From: Sphaeroforma sirkka
Taxonomy: Eukaryota > Opisthokonta > Ichthyosporea > Ichthyophonida
Reading direction: 5' to 3'
Length of the DNA stretch: 27,500 nt
Assembly: GCA_001586965.3 (NCBI GenBank)
Contig: LUCW03001667.1
Coordinates: 62,501 to 90,000, forward strand
Part shown: positions 8,891-18,022 of the stretch, one piece after another
Numbering within the stretch: the first letter of the stretch is position 1
How the letters are laid out: each line of letters opens with the position of its first letter
The notes under the pieces: generated by a model
The model's input: only the letters and a program-made list of their open reading frames with translations
Told to the model about the DNA's origin: nothing
Databases searched by the model: none
Made by a program: the position numbers and the translations under genes

Positions 8891-11060
8891 ATGGCACATC
8901 TATCAACCAATAAAAGAACATTTCATTCAAACTTTATATTTCATCCATATTTCATCGTCAAATAACTTCTCCTGGCGAAAAAAAGAAGTTGACGAAATTC
9001 CATCTCCTTTTCCAAAATAATTTACTGAATGAAATAAAAATAAATGAATGTAATGCGCCTTGGTGCAAATGTCGCCGATCCAAGCATCGCACACCCAGAC
9101 CACACATCTACTCTAACCGCAGGGAACATCGCAAACCTTATGAAAACCGATACTCCAACAGTTGTGGAAATAATTCCGACGAACGACATCATCGTAATAG
9201 AGCTGATGAGTCCAAGTTTTACCGTAAAAACTATTCAACACCGAAATCTACACCCCACTCACGACGTGCCGACTATCGGTCAAAGAAACCCAACTATCAT
9301 CAAGATAAACGTAATGAATTTTACAGATAAGCATCTAACGTACGAGGATACTACTCGAGGGAGGAAATGTGTAAACCCCCTAAATTGACATTTAATTTGG
9401 ACAAGAATGATGAGCAGAATTTAAGTAGTGACGATGAAGGCGTTGGAAGTCGTTAGAGCGAATCTGACATCGAATTGTCGGACGATGATATGCCAGAAGC
9501 CATCATGGCAACCCCCGAAAATTGCCCTGGATTTGTGATGAAGCCAGGCACCGAGCCGAATGAGAGAGAGAACTATCAGATTTTATTCTAAATAATCCTA
9601 CTTGTAGTTCTGACGAAGACGATGGACCGCCGAGGCTTCTACTCGACAGTTCTAGTGAGGACGATGATTTGACCTACCCAAGGATGGGCCTCCAGGACCC
9701 GTACTCGATAGCTCTAGTGAATATGATTACGATGACCTATCCGACCTGATGTCCGATAGCGACTCCGAAGAAGATGAAGCTTTTAGTGAAAAATTTTATG
9801 AGGACGTTATCTCTTCACCTATCAAAGCCACAGACTCTGAGATAATTTTTGACCAAAGAGTATCTACGACTGATGAAAGAACAGGGACTGAACCTAGTGG
9901 GACTCTGGACAGTGGAGCCTCAGTCCATATTATTAACGATTTGGAGTTGATATCAAACGCAAAACGTCACCTCAAAAACGTACACCTAGCTGACGGGACT
10001 ATTTGAGTCGCAACTCACTCAGGGCCATTTATGGACCAACTCTAAAGACCAACCTAATCAGCATCCCCCGATTAACCAAGGCAGGATACAAGATCTACAT
10101 GGATGACACAGCCTGCCTCTTACTATCACCTCAACACCTAGTATATAATTGTGAGTAGAAGCAAAGCGTTTACGACGTACCCCTGGAAGAGTTTGCTTAC
10201 GCCGCCAGCTGGCATGATCGACTAGCGCATCCGGATTATTTACCCAAGGAGCTACCACCTTTCGACTACCATGCGAACTGCGTGTCCTGTATCATGGGTA
10301 AACTTGTCAGATGTCGGACACGAAAGATCAGAAAGGACGGCCCTTCCGAAACCCCAATGAACTTACTCTATATTGACCTTATTGGGAAATTTAAACGAAG
10401 TATTGAAGGAAACTGCTATGGCCTAAATCTCATTGACTACTGCTCTAATTTCGAGAAGTTTGAACCACTATCCACCAAGAAGGCGTCAGTAGTATATGAC
10501 GCCTTACTCGGAGCACTAGACGATTTAACAGTGCTGAGTGGAAGGAAGGCGAACGTTTTACAATTCGACCAAGTCTCGGGATTTGTGGATAAGGAAGTAG
10601 AGACGAACTTAGGAAGACTTGGCTACGATGTTCGATCAACACCAAAAGACTCGTCACAACACACGGAAAAATTGAACGGAGTCACCGTACCAATTTAGGA
10701 AGAGCTAGCGGGCGACTCTACACAACTCCGGATTGGGTGACGAATTTTGTAGTGAGGCATACCGACATGTCACAGACGCACATAATAACGTCGGGAGTAA
10801 GTGGAATCCGACAACCCCAATCGAAGGATTCACTGGCCGAAAACCAAATTATAACCGTATTCGTACCTTTGGCAGCAAATGCTTATGGCGGAAGACGACT
10901 AAAAGCAACAGATAAGATAAGCGCGCTCGCCGTGGAATTGTGATGGCTAACCTCCAGCAAACTACCTCTGATACTTTCTGAGTTTTTAGTCCAGAAACCA
11001 ACAGAGTATCACGAACCAGAGATATACATGAATTTTACGTATGGAAAAATAAACAGTGTA
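8891..11060 (+). mobile_element. Ty1/Copia relic: Gag tail, protease, integrase
   Basis: The Gag N-terminus is absent. 8989-9330 encodes a Cys/His-poor, Arg/Tyr/Asn-rich Gag tail, and the same frame continues past a TAA. An acidic linker (9400-9830) leads to a protease with the intact active-site motif DSGASVHIIND (about 9913-9945). The pre-integrase finger (WHDRLAHP, then CVSC, about 10210-10295) and integrase follow: LLYIDLIGKF, LQFDQVSGF and TEKLNG supply the D, D and E, but the last spacing is about 32 instead of 35 residues. After a frameshift, GFTGRKPNYNRIRTFGSKC (10829-10885) and RRGIVMANLQQTT, ETNRVSRTRDIHEFY (to about 11040) match the integrase C-terminal part. Stops and shifts make it dead. 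RT and RNase H are missing. Its integrase resembles that of the element at 14938-18017 only distantly although the LTRs are alike. Confidence 0.8.
9400..9830 (+). other. Acidic Ser/Asp-rich linker with DGPP..LDSSSE repeat
   Basis: Between Gag tail and protease, frames encode runs such as LSSDDEGVG, IELSDDDMPEA and two copies of a unit DGPP(R/G)..LDSSSE(D/Y)D, then LMSDSDSEEDEAF. The Ser-Asp/Glu clusters look like casein-kinase-2-type sites. Only one stop and a few frameshifts interrupt it. Confidence 0.5.
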
Positions 11061-11570
11061 CGGAACAGACTACAGGAAGAAAAGCTGAGCCGACGAACAA
11101 CGACTTATCGACCGTATCTTCACAGCCTATGGAACCAGGCGAAAATAAGCAAGCCGCCTCTAGCTTATGTTATCAAGTGAGGATGAAGATTCTTTTATAG
11201 ATCGGTCAACTGTACCTGACTCGTGAAATTATTTTGAAATCAAGTCAGGATGCACACTCCTGGACTGGAGATTAGGCGATATAAATATCCCACAAGTCAA
11301 CCAGGTGACAAGGCTAAAACGACGTATATACTTGCTGTGTCGTTGTGGGTAAATCGTTATCATATCATTGGTTCCTTTTCTGCTGTTACGGACAAGAAAG
11401 TGTAAGTCACTTCAAACTAAACATATGATGCAGCAAAAGAGGTCTAAAGAGAGAGTGACCCAGAAAGCAGCGAGAAAAGACGCATGCGGTACGTACGACC
11501 AATTCCAGAGTCTCGAGCATTTGTGATACACAACTCCTTTTCCGTGTTGAAGCCCAGTCCTCAGTTATGT
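11061..11570. other. Decayed interval, no recognised gene
   Basis: Only short frames are seen after the integrase C-terminal piece. This would be the place of the linker and RT N-terminus of the Copia element, but I could not recognise either. Confidence 0.4.
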
Positions 11571-11571
11571 C

Positions 11572-11877
11572 GATGGATACTGTCGCCTACGACGACGAAC
11601 AATGCCTCGGAAGCCTCAAAGTTCCGTATGAAGGGGTTGAACATGCTATCAGATGTTCATGAGTGCAGACTTCAATCCAGACACCAAAGTGGTTCCAGTT
11701 TTGGGATCCGGAGGGAAATCTGTACGAGTATCTAGCGATTCCAATGGGAGTCACATTCAGTCCGACATGTTTCAGCACACTCATGGATGTATTTCGTCGC
11801 AAAGTGCGCTAGATGTCCATAAGAATCATATTATACTCGAACGATCTACTTCTTCCTGCAGACCGAGGGATGATCAT
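11572..11877 (+). pseudogene. Reverse-transcriptase scrap, Gypsy/DIRS-like rather than Copia
   Basis: In one frame with two TGA/TAG stops the sequence reads WDPEGNLYEYLAIPMGVTF, then SPTCFSTLMDVFRRKVR and IILYSNDLLLP. This matches the 'G..Y.F..(M/L)PFG(L)..AP..F...M ... Y.DD' pattern of LTR-class RTs of Gypsy and DIRS elements, with YSND in place of the catalytic YxDD. It does not match the Copia RT pattern (LYGLKQ...YVDD), so it is from another element than its neighbours. Class assignment between Gypsy and DIRS is uncertain; the short gap between the FS..M motif and YxDD favours DIRS-like. Confidence 0.6.
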
Positions 11878-11951
11878 CATTCATTAGGATGCGGTCAATG
11901 GAGTGGTGATCAGATTGACACACGATGGTGTAACAAAAAGCTTGATGCGCA

Positions 11952-12150
11952 ACAGGCGCCACGCTTTCTCATTAATAGCCCTCAGATTCGCCACGGCGAC
12001 ACTGGCTTTCTCTTCAATAGCTCTCAGATTCGCCACGGCGGCAATGGCCTTCTCCTCAACACTCATTGTATTCCTCACGATGACCTCGGCTCTCTCCTCA
12101 GTCTCCCTTAGATTTTCCACAGTTTTTTTTTCTCGACAAAATACTTGTAA
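11952..12150 (-). pseudogene. Coiled-coil repeat fragment (42-bp units)
   Basis: On the minus strand a frame open through a short A tract encodes four 14-residue units of the type VANLRAIEEKAxxA (earlier units VENLRETEERAEVI and VRNTMSVEEKAIAA). Two units on the DNA level (starting 11981 and 12023) are nearly identical 42-bp copies. The heptad spacing of Leu/Ile and Ala predicts a coiled coil. The frame ends at 11884. The parent protein is not recognised and no start codon is convincing. Confidence 0.45.
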
Positions 12151-12450
12151 TTGGTGACTTTGTAGATCATGTGCATTTGTTATGTAACGGCGATCCTTGG
12201 TATCTTATCTTAGATTAAATTCATTAAATCCTTATCGATGTGTTCTGGGATAGCGATGATAGTGTATTATAATCATCTTCGACATATTTGTCCGTATCTA
12301 CATCGATATTGTCCCAGCCGGCATGCATTTCAGAGGCTACGCCGGTTGACTCCCGGCAGCGCCATAGGGGTGGTAAAGCCAGAGTAATGTAGCTCAACTT
12401 AGCTCCGAGAAACATACCTGTTTTAAGGATTAGTTTCTACGAGGAGGCAT
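12151..12450. other. No recognised feature
   Basis: Only a 63-codon minus-strand frame (12224-12415) with an acidic C-terminus; no motif recognised. Confidence 0.3.
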
Positions 12451-12665
12451 CAGATGCAAAAGTTCAGAACCAGATGAAAGTTCAGCACCCAGAAGTTCGG
12501 AACCGGATGGAAGTTCGGAACCGATGTGAAAAACAGGTCAGAAGTGAAGTTCGGAATCAAAGTGAAGCTCGGTAAGGCAAAGCTCGGAACCAAGATTAAA
12601 TTTGGAACGTGAGTGGAGATCGGGACTTAGGTGCAATTTGGAATTCGAGTGAAGTTCGGATCTAC
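12450..12665 (-). repeat. Degenerate 18-bp minisatellite
   Basis: The + strand shows about a dozen diverged copies of GAAGTTCGGAACCNNATG-like units. Read on the minus strand they give a run of SELHxx/SKLHxx hexapeptides at the end of a 195-codon open frame (12538-13125) with several hydrophobic stretches and no convincing ATG. Confidence 0.6.
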
Positions 12666-13393
12666 TGACATATGACATGCGCTCACTATTTTGGTTGTTT
12701 ACACCAAATTTTACTTTAAAAGGAAAAATTCGGGTGTATATTGGTGAAAAAAAAATACTAGAAATTCGGAGGTAGGCGAATGAGACAAAAGCCAAAACGC
12801 CAAAGGAACGCCAAATCAAAACAGGAAATAAAATAAAAAGACCACAACTAAAAGGAAAAGGCTTTCTATAGTGATGCCCAGTATTTAAACGGGTTCGAGT
12901 TCTATGTTCGGGGTTTGCGTTTGGATTTCTAAACCAATAGGTATGAGAAATTAAAATTTCGGAAACATGGACCAAAAAAAATACAAACGAGGACATTGTT
13001 TCGAGAGCCAAAATATTTCTCCAAAAATTTACATTCGATTCGGGTTTAAGAGATTTGAATACATACTTCAGTTTGCGTAAATATATACAACAAATACAAG
13101 GAAGCACACTTGCACGATATAACAACCACGAACCGTCAAGTCACAGTCGTGTCGGATACTACACACACGGCCAAATTGAGTCGTGATGTATATGCATCTC
13201 AGCAATAATTCCGAGAACAATACGTAATCGAGACGTATGCAAGGGACAATAAACCAGAGAATCGATATGAACGTGAGCAGCTCAATTTTCACTAGCAGAT
13301 GCGTGCCGACGAAATTCAATATGGACATCAACCACAAGTTGGTGGTCCGCGGAATTGATTCTTAGTGAATGATAGCGTTCAACTAGAGAAAAA

Positions 13394-13692
13394 CTGCAGA
13401 GAATTCCATTTACACCCATGAGCGCAGTCCACGAAAGACTACGTGTTAATCAAACCACTCACAATGACGGTATTCACCTTAATCTAACACAAGCATTCAA
13501 TGCGGTATCATCAGCGGCTCAACACACACCAATTAATACACACTGCAGAGAGTACCACTTGCACCATGAGCTCGGTCCACGAAAGAAAACTTACAAATCA
13601 AAACACACACAATGACGGTATTCACCTTAATCTAACACAAGCATTGAATTCGGTATCATCAACAGTTCAGCACACACCAATTAATACACAAG
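13394..13692 (+). repeat. 149-bp tandem duplication
   Basis: Two copies, 13394-13542 and 13543-13692, both begin CTGCAGAGA and share the block ACAATGACGGTATTCACCTT and the end CACACCAATTAATACACA. Differences are scattered. A + frame stays open in the second copy (13500-13898) but no protein family is recognised. Confidence 0.8.
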
Positions 13693-13729
13693 TCCACAGC
13701 ATCTTCATATCCCATTCAATCGTAAAGAG

Positions 13730-14150
13730 CGCTGCTAGCGTAAATAATATCACGAAAAGTACTGTTAATATGTACACTAGTGCCGACAACACCGGTAACG
13801 CACAAGCAAGTCCCGACAACACAACTACCGAATATACGAGCACCGACAACACTTTTAACACACACACAAGTACAGATTTTTTTTGCTATTGCATATAGAA
13901 GTATATAAAGTATTGCTAGCGTATTTAGAAGTACCGAAAGCACTACTAACATGCACAAAAGTATGGGAAGCACAGATAACGTATACATTTGTATGGAAAG
14001 CACGTATAACGCATACATTATTACATAAAGCACAGCAAATAAAATAGTGGAGGAAGCACCGCCTATTCACATACAAGTACAAAAAGTGTATAGCGCCGCC
14101 ATCTAACACTCAAGTACAGCAAGCACAGTTAATGTGCACATGAGTACCAC
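13730..14150 (+). repeat. Degenerate 30-bp minisatellite
   Basis: About a dozen units of roughly 30 bp share the skeleton AGCAC..NNTAACGNATACANNAGTANNGA. In the first units the + frame gives a ten-residue repeat of the type TSTDNTxNxx (for example ASPDNTTTEY, TSTDNTFNTH), then a T tract breaks the frame. Later units no longer keep one frame. Confidence 0.6.
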
Positions 14151-14587
14151 AAGCACTTTTTCACAAGCACAGCTATTGCATACACCGGTACCAAAAACCA
14201 TATCAACGAGTAGACAAGCAATGAAAGCAAAAGCAACAAGCAGGGAAATAACGAAGACACTTCCAATGAGCCGACAAGTAGCAAAGTCACTACTATTAAC
14301 AAACAACAAAATAACTAGGACACTACTGATACAAACACAAGCATGGCATGTAGAGTAACTGACAATGAAGTTGAAATGTATGCATTAGATGTGCCAACTG
14401 TAGAGCATTTCACTCTGCTTTTCGAACAACCTAACTCACAGTTAAATCTATCCTTGAATGGGTGTACATGTTGATTGTTCAGTGGCTAATCAATGCTAAA
14501 AGCACACAAATGCACACCATGTGTATCAATTCAGACGATAGCAACGGCAATAAGAGAGCGTGTTTTATGTAAACCCGGCTGACATAC

Positions 14588-14936
14588 GCTGGATCAGTAG
14601 AACCTGAAGAAGAGATATTGAGAATACAGTAGCCTAGAATAGATAACAAGATCAAATTAGTCAGTGAAGTGAGAGGCGCTGTCAAAGCGCTGACTGATGT
14701 TCCTAAATTATACGGGTTTGATTTGGATCGTGAAGATGAAGAGAGTGAGCGAGCTTCCCAGCAAAGTAGTAGGCAGGCTCCTCAGTCAGGTCATGGGCAG
14801 CAGTAGTCTCGGGTATCGTAAAGAACAGCTGTACAGGAGCAGGATGAAGATGAACGTGAAAATGCGCAGTGAGATGAGAGCCGCGATGTGTTCATATATT
14901 GCAAGTGTAATAGCCGATCTGGAACCACCGACATAG
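14588..14936 (+). pseudogene. Unrecognised coding scrap broken by four stops
   Basis: One frame running up to the LTR looks protein-like: SVEPEEEILRIQ, IKLVSEVRGAVKALTDVP, KLYGFDLDREDEESERAS, then Gln/Asp/Glu-rich stretches. It is broken by two TAG, one TAA and one TGA. The Copia element at 14938 inserted into this sequence or just beside it. No family recognised. Confidence 0.3.
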
Positions 14937-14937
14937 A

Positions 14938-15426
14938 TGAGAGACTACAGGTCTCAGGCCAGTTTTTACAGCAAGAAACCATCTTTGATTTATGGAGTCA
15001 GCTCACTCCCGAGAGCTAAGTCATCAGAGTTAGCTCACTCCCGAGAGCTAATCGAGTTGCTCATATTATCACTTAACCGACTTCCGAGAGCAGATCAAGT
15101 TTCTCAACCGATTCCCGAGAGTGGATTAAGCCTGTCAACCGCAACATTCTAATAACAGCTGCGGTTCTATGTGAGTCACAACCTATGCGGAAAGGCATCA
15201 TGTGATCAGCGTGAGATTCAGTTGCAGAGAAGTTCAAATAGAAAAGCATCGAAGTGTTAAAGTGTTCCGCATAAGGTTTCTCATACTGACCATATGAGTT
15301 TTTACCCTGGCCAGCCCAAGCGGCTGAACACTAGCACAACACCTTAGGTATAAAACCAAAGGTGAGGTCAGAAATAAATATATACATTTGCACTCTATTT
15401 AAAGTCTAGTACATTGCACTCTATCA
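14938..15426 (+). repeat. Copia LTR, copy 2 (5' LTR)
   Basis: 489 bp, from TGAGAGACTACAG to CTCTATCA. The U3 part holds four CCGAGAG-type motifs (CCCGAGAG at 15008, 15039 and 15114; TCCGAGAG at 15083). The first two sit in a duplicated AGCTCACTCCCGAGAGCTA unit. A TATA box lies at 15349-15355 and an AATAAA in AGAAATAAATATA at about 15372. The LTR ends 34 bp before the gag ATG. I could not identify a primer-binding site with confidence. Confidence 0.85.
15349..15355 (+). promoter_or_regulatory. LTR TATA box
   Basis: TATAAAA, conserved in all three LTR copies (TATAAAA at 8810 and about 17940), about 75 bp before the LTR end, is the likely core promoter of the element. Confidence 0.6.
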
Positions 15427-15460
15427 ACTTATCAGGTCACTCTGATCTCGCGCTATCAAT

Positions 15461-16336
15461 ATGCCTACTGTGAACTCTAAGGATATTAAGACCACCACTA
15501 TTCTCGAATCGAAGGTCGACTGGCTTCCTTGGAAAACCCCGACAATTTTATCCGTGAATTGTGAAGGAATCCCAACAATACTGACCGATCCGACCCTGTC
15601 TAGAGGCAACCGATGGACACCCAAGGAAATCGCTAAGGCATATCGGATTATCAACCGCACCTTATCTCCACTGCTGCAAACGGAGATCAGCCAATTCATT
15701 GATAAGCCGTGGGAAGCTTTTGCCGCACTGAAACGCAAGTTTGAAGCCCTGACCCAAGAACGGACCGAATCTTACGCCAGCCTTATCAGTCATCTCAACA
15801 CAGCATGTATGAAATACAAAAACGCCGGAGGCACGAAGTCTGACAACAGCCTATGCGCTATTCTACGGCAGGCTGTGAACGACGAGAATCAAATTGTTAA
15901 GATTACCTTAAAGACACCTGCTATGATGGCCATGTCGTATGATGAGCTCACCACGTATCTCATCGCATTGGACCCAGATGAAAGTGACCCATCAACCATT
16001 GTGCACGATGCGCATGCAGCTATATCGACAGAAAATTGTGCATTCTGTAATAATCGTGGGCATTCCATTGGGCAACGCCGTAAGCTACAAGCGCTAGTCA
16101 AATCATGCGTTGCTGGTAACCCACATAATCAGGGTCGTGACCACGACGGTCGTAAACGTTACGATCGACGGATTGACAAATCTGGTCCTCGTCATGACAT
16201 GAGAGACTACAGATTTAAGTCCAAGAACAATACCAAGCGTCGCCGACCTGATTCGAATCGTGACTACCGTACTCGTGTGGAACAGTACAACAGAAACAAC
16301 AGCTACCAATACCACTACGATAAGCACGATGATTAG
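15461..16336 (+). CDS. gag: Copia Gag (UBN2-type), nearly intact
   Basis: A 291-residue Gag that would form the particle shell and bind RNA. It begins at the first ATG after the LTR. Residues about 15-185 have the Copia UBN2-type look (WLPWKTPTIL, KPWEAFAALKRKFEAL, RTESYASLISHLN, MSYDELTTYLIALDP). A zinc knuckle follows, C193-x2-C196-x4-H201, but the fourth ligand expected at 206 is Arg, so it is probably broken. The tail (about 220-291) is very rich in Arg, Asp, Tyr and Asn and suits RNA binding. A TAG at 16334-16336 ends it, but the same frame continues in similar composition for about 80 codons with further stops, so Gag was originally longer. Confidence 0.8.
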   Translation: MPTVNSKDIKTTTILESKVDWLPWKTPTILSVNCEGIPTILTDPTLSRGNRWTPKEIAKAYRIINRTLSPLLQTEISQFIDKPWEAFAALKRKFEALTQERTESYASLISHLNTACMKYKNAGGTKSDNSLCAILRQAVNDENQIVKITLKTPAMMAMSYDELTTYLIALDPDESDPSTIVHDAHAAISTENCAFCNNRGHSIGQRRKLQALVKSCVAGNPHNQGRDHDGRKRYDRRIDKSGPRHDMRDYRFKSKNNTKRRRPDSNRDYRTRVEQYNRNNSYQYHYDKHDD

Positions 16337-16870
16337 GACCGACAGGACTACCGAGTAAATAGGTACAATAGACGCGACTAAGACGACAGTAGATATTCAT
16401 GAGATACCCAACGAGCACAAGACATTGACAAAACATATAGATCCCAGAGCAATCGTCGCCAATCTCAGGGAGGCAGACAAGACAAAGCTATGTTAGCACA
16501 AGTATCTGATGACAGGCTACCTGCAAACAGACAGATTGTATTCTACACAATTAACCCTACAGTCGACAACAAGGAGATGATCAGTCAGATAGTATAGAGA
16601 CTCCAGAGGTGGATACTGACTAGCTTGCGATAGTTGCGCCACCATACACGTACTTCCCTATAAGTACCACAAACATCACCTCGTCAGCAACATGCGCATT
16701 AATGACCGGTATGCGCTCGAAAGTAGCTGATGGTACAATCATTTATCCGAAGTATGGGGCTCAGATAGGAAACTTGGGAGGACGTACTCATTGTTACGAC
16801 ATTTAAAACTGCACTACTAAGTATCAGCCTACTCTCAGCGCGACACTACTCATTTGAATTCACCACCAAC
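16337..16870 (+). pseudogene. Gag tail extension and decayed aspartic protease
   Basis: After several stops in the gag frame, a shifted frame (about 16630-16803) reads SSATCALMTG, KVADGTIIYPKYG, which matches the region around the Copia protease active site. The D-S-G-A-T triad is replaced (T-S-S-A-T), so the catalytic Asp is lost. The frame then returns to that of gag and integrase. Confidence 0.55.
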
Positions 16871-17719
16871 ATGATGTACATATTACTACCAATCTTCGAA
16901 ATTATAACAGTACATGAAAAGCACAGAATATACTGTGTACACATCGACGACATAGCTATGACTACAGTAAAACCATCGTTGGAGAAAGCCAACCAGATTT
17001 CATGGCACAACAGGCTCGCGCACCCCAGCTACGTCCTAGAAGATTTACCATACATAAGGCAGCCAGTGGAACGATGCAAAGCATGCACTATTGCTAAGAA
17101 GAAGAAGAAGAATACAAACAAGGAACGACAGCACGAACCTACTACAGAGTCTCTCGAGTTAGTCTTCGTGGACATGATAGGACCGTTCGTAACGTCAATA
17201 GGATCCAACACCCATTTTGTATCAATCATAGACGATTTTTCTAGTATGGCCAAAGAGTATCCGATCCGTGATCTGAAAGCGACAACAATTTTGTATGCTA
17301 TGCTACACACTTTCGATGAATGGTACATCTTAAGTCATCGCCGAGTTCAGTGCATACAAATGGATCGAGGCTCACAGTTTACAGCAAACGTAACGAGGCG
17401 CATACTTGCGTATTAGGGATACTGCTCGAGGTACGCACCTACGGCCACGCCACAATACCAGGGCAAGGTAGAGAGACTCCATGGTACACTGGTCCCTAGA
17501 ATGCTTGCACAATTGAAGTATGCACGTCTACTGACTACTATGTGGGCTGAATCACTGATTCAAACCACCAACATATACAATGCTATACCCACCAACGAGA
17601 AGAGCTCATCCCTATACGAGAAGTTTACAGGATACGCATTTCCGATAGATATGTTCAGAACATTCGGGTGTCACATCGCATACAAGAACCGTGATCCAGA
17701 CGGCAAACTCGACGACTAA
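16871..17719 (+). pseudogene. Copia integrase with complete D,D(35)E but an internal stop
   Basis: Numbering from the ATG at 16871, the pre-integrase finger is present (H46-x4-H51, C69-x2-C72). The catalytic core has D101 (FVDMIGPF), D165 (QMDRGSQF) and E201 (GKVERLHG) with exactly 35 residues between the second Asp and the Glu. A TAG at 17414-17416 lies between D165 and E201, and a TAA at 17717-17719 follows GKLDD where LDGIF continues. The C-terminal part has FTGYAFPIDMFRTFGCH. The frame runs on after the TAA to YRIYSPLTKRV at 17802. Apart from the two stops the domain is intact, so inactivation looks fairly recent. Confidence 0.8.
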
Positions 17720-17801
17720 GCACTGGATGGCATTTTTCTTGCGCAACCCTTGGACACAACACCGGACTCGTATCGTATATACTCACCACTGACAAAGCGT
17801 G

Positions 17802-17902
17802 TGAGAGACTACAGATTTAAGCATAAGAACAATAACAAGCGTCGTCGACCTGATTCGAATTGTGACTACCGTACTCGTGTGGAACAGCATAACAGAAACA
17901 AC
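17802..17902 (+). repeat. Displaced copy of the gag tail fused to integrase
   Basis: 101 bp match 16200-16300 with eight differences by eye. The junction falls on TGAGAGACTACAG, which is also the first 13 bases of the LTR. The piece is in the same reading frame as the integrase upstream of it. The 8% divergence means it did not come directly from the gag in this copy. Confidence 0.8.
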
Positions 17903-17914
17903 TTATCAGCTCCG

Positions 17915-18017
17915 TGAACACTAGCACAAACACCATAGGTATAAAACCAAAGGTGAGGTCAGAAATAAGTATATACATTTGCACTTTATTTAAAGTCTAC
18001 TACATTGTACTCTAACA
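17915..18017 (+). repeat. Truncated 3' LTR of the Copia element
   Basis: 103 bp from TGAACACTAGCAC to CTCTAACA match the end of LTR copy 2 (15325-15426), including the TATAAAA box. The first about 385 bp of the LTR are missing. Confidence 0.8.
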
Positions 18018-18022
18018 ATAGA

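Larger units (their letters stand above)
14933..18022 (+). mobile_element. Ty1/Copia insertion with 5-bp target duplication, internally deleted
   Basis: The element runs from TG at 14938 to CA at 18017. ATAGA occurs directly before it (14933-14937) and directly after it (18018-18022), the 5-bp target duplication usual for Copia. Order inside: full 5' LTR, gag, decayed protease, integrase, a displaced piece of gag tail, and only the last 103 bp of the 3' LTR. RT and RNase H are absent. Gag and integrase lie in the same reading frame, as expected for a single Copia gag-pol frame, but the protease region is shifted and stops occur. It cannot move on its own. Confidence 0.85.

Noticed and set aside
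8989..9388. Overlapping frame 9044-9388
   Set aside because: The 8989 frame continues into the acidic linker and is the better Gag tail; the other is a shadow.
12538..13125. 195-codon minus-strand frame
   Set aside because: No good ATG near its beginning, AT-rich hydrophobic composition, no recognised motif, and a repeat at its end. Kept only as a repeat and a low-interest finding.
15427..15460. Primer-binding site after the LTR
   Set aside because: ACTTATCAGGTCACTCTGAT is in the right place, but I could not match it to a tRNA with confidence.
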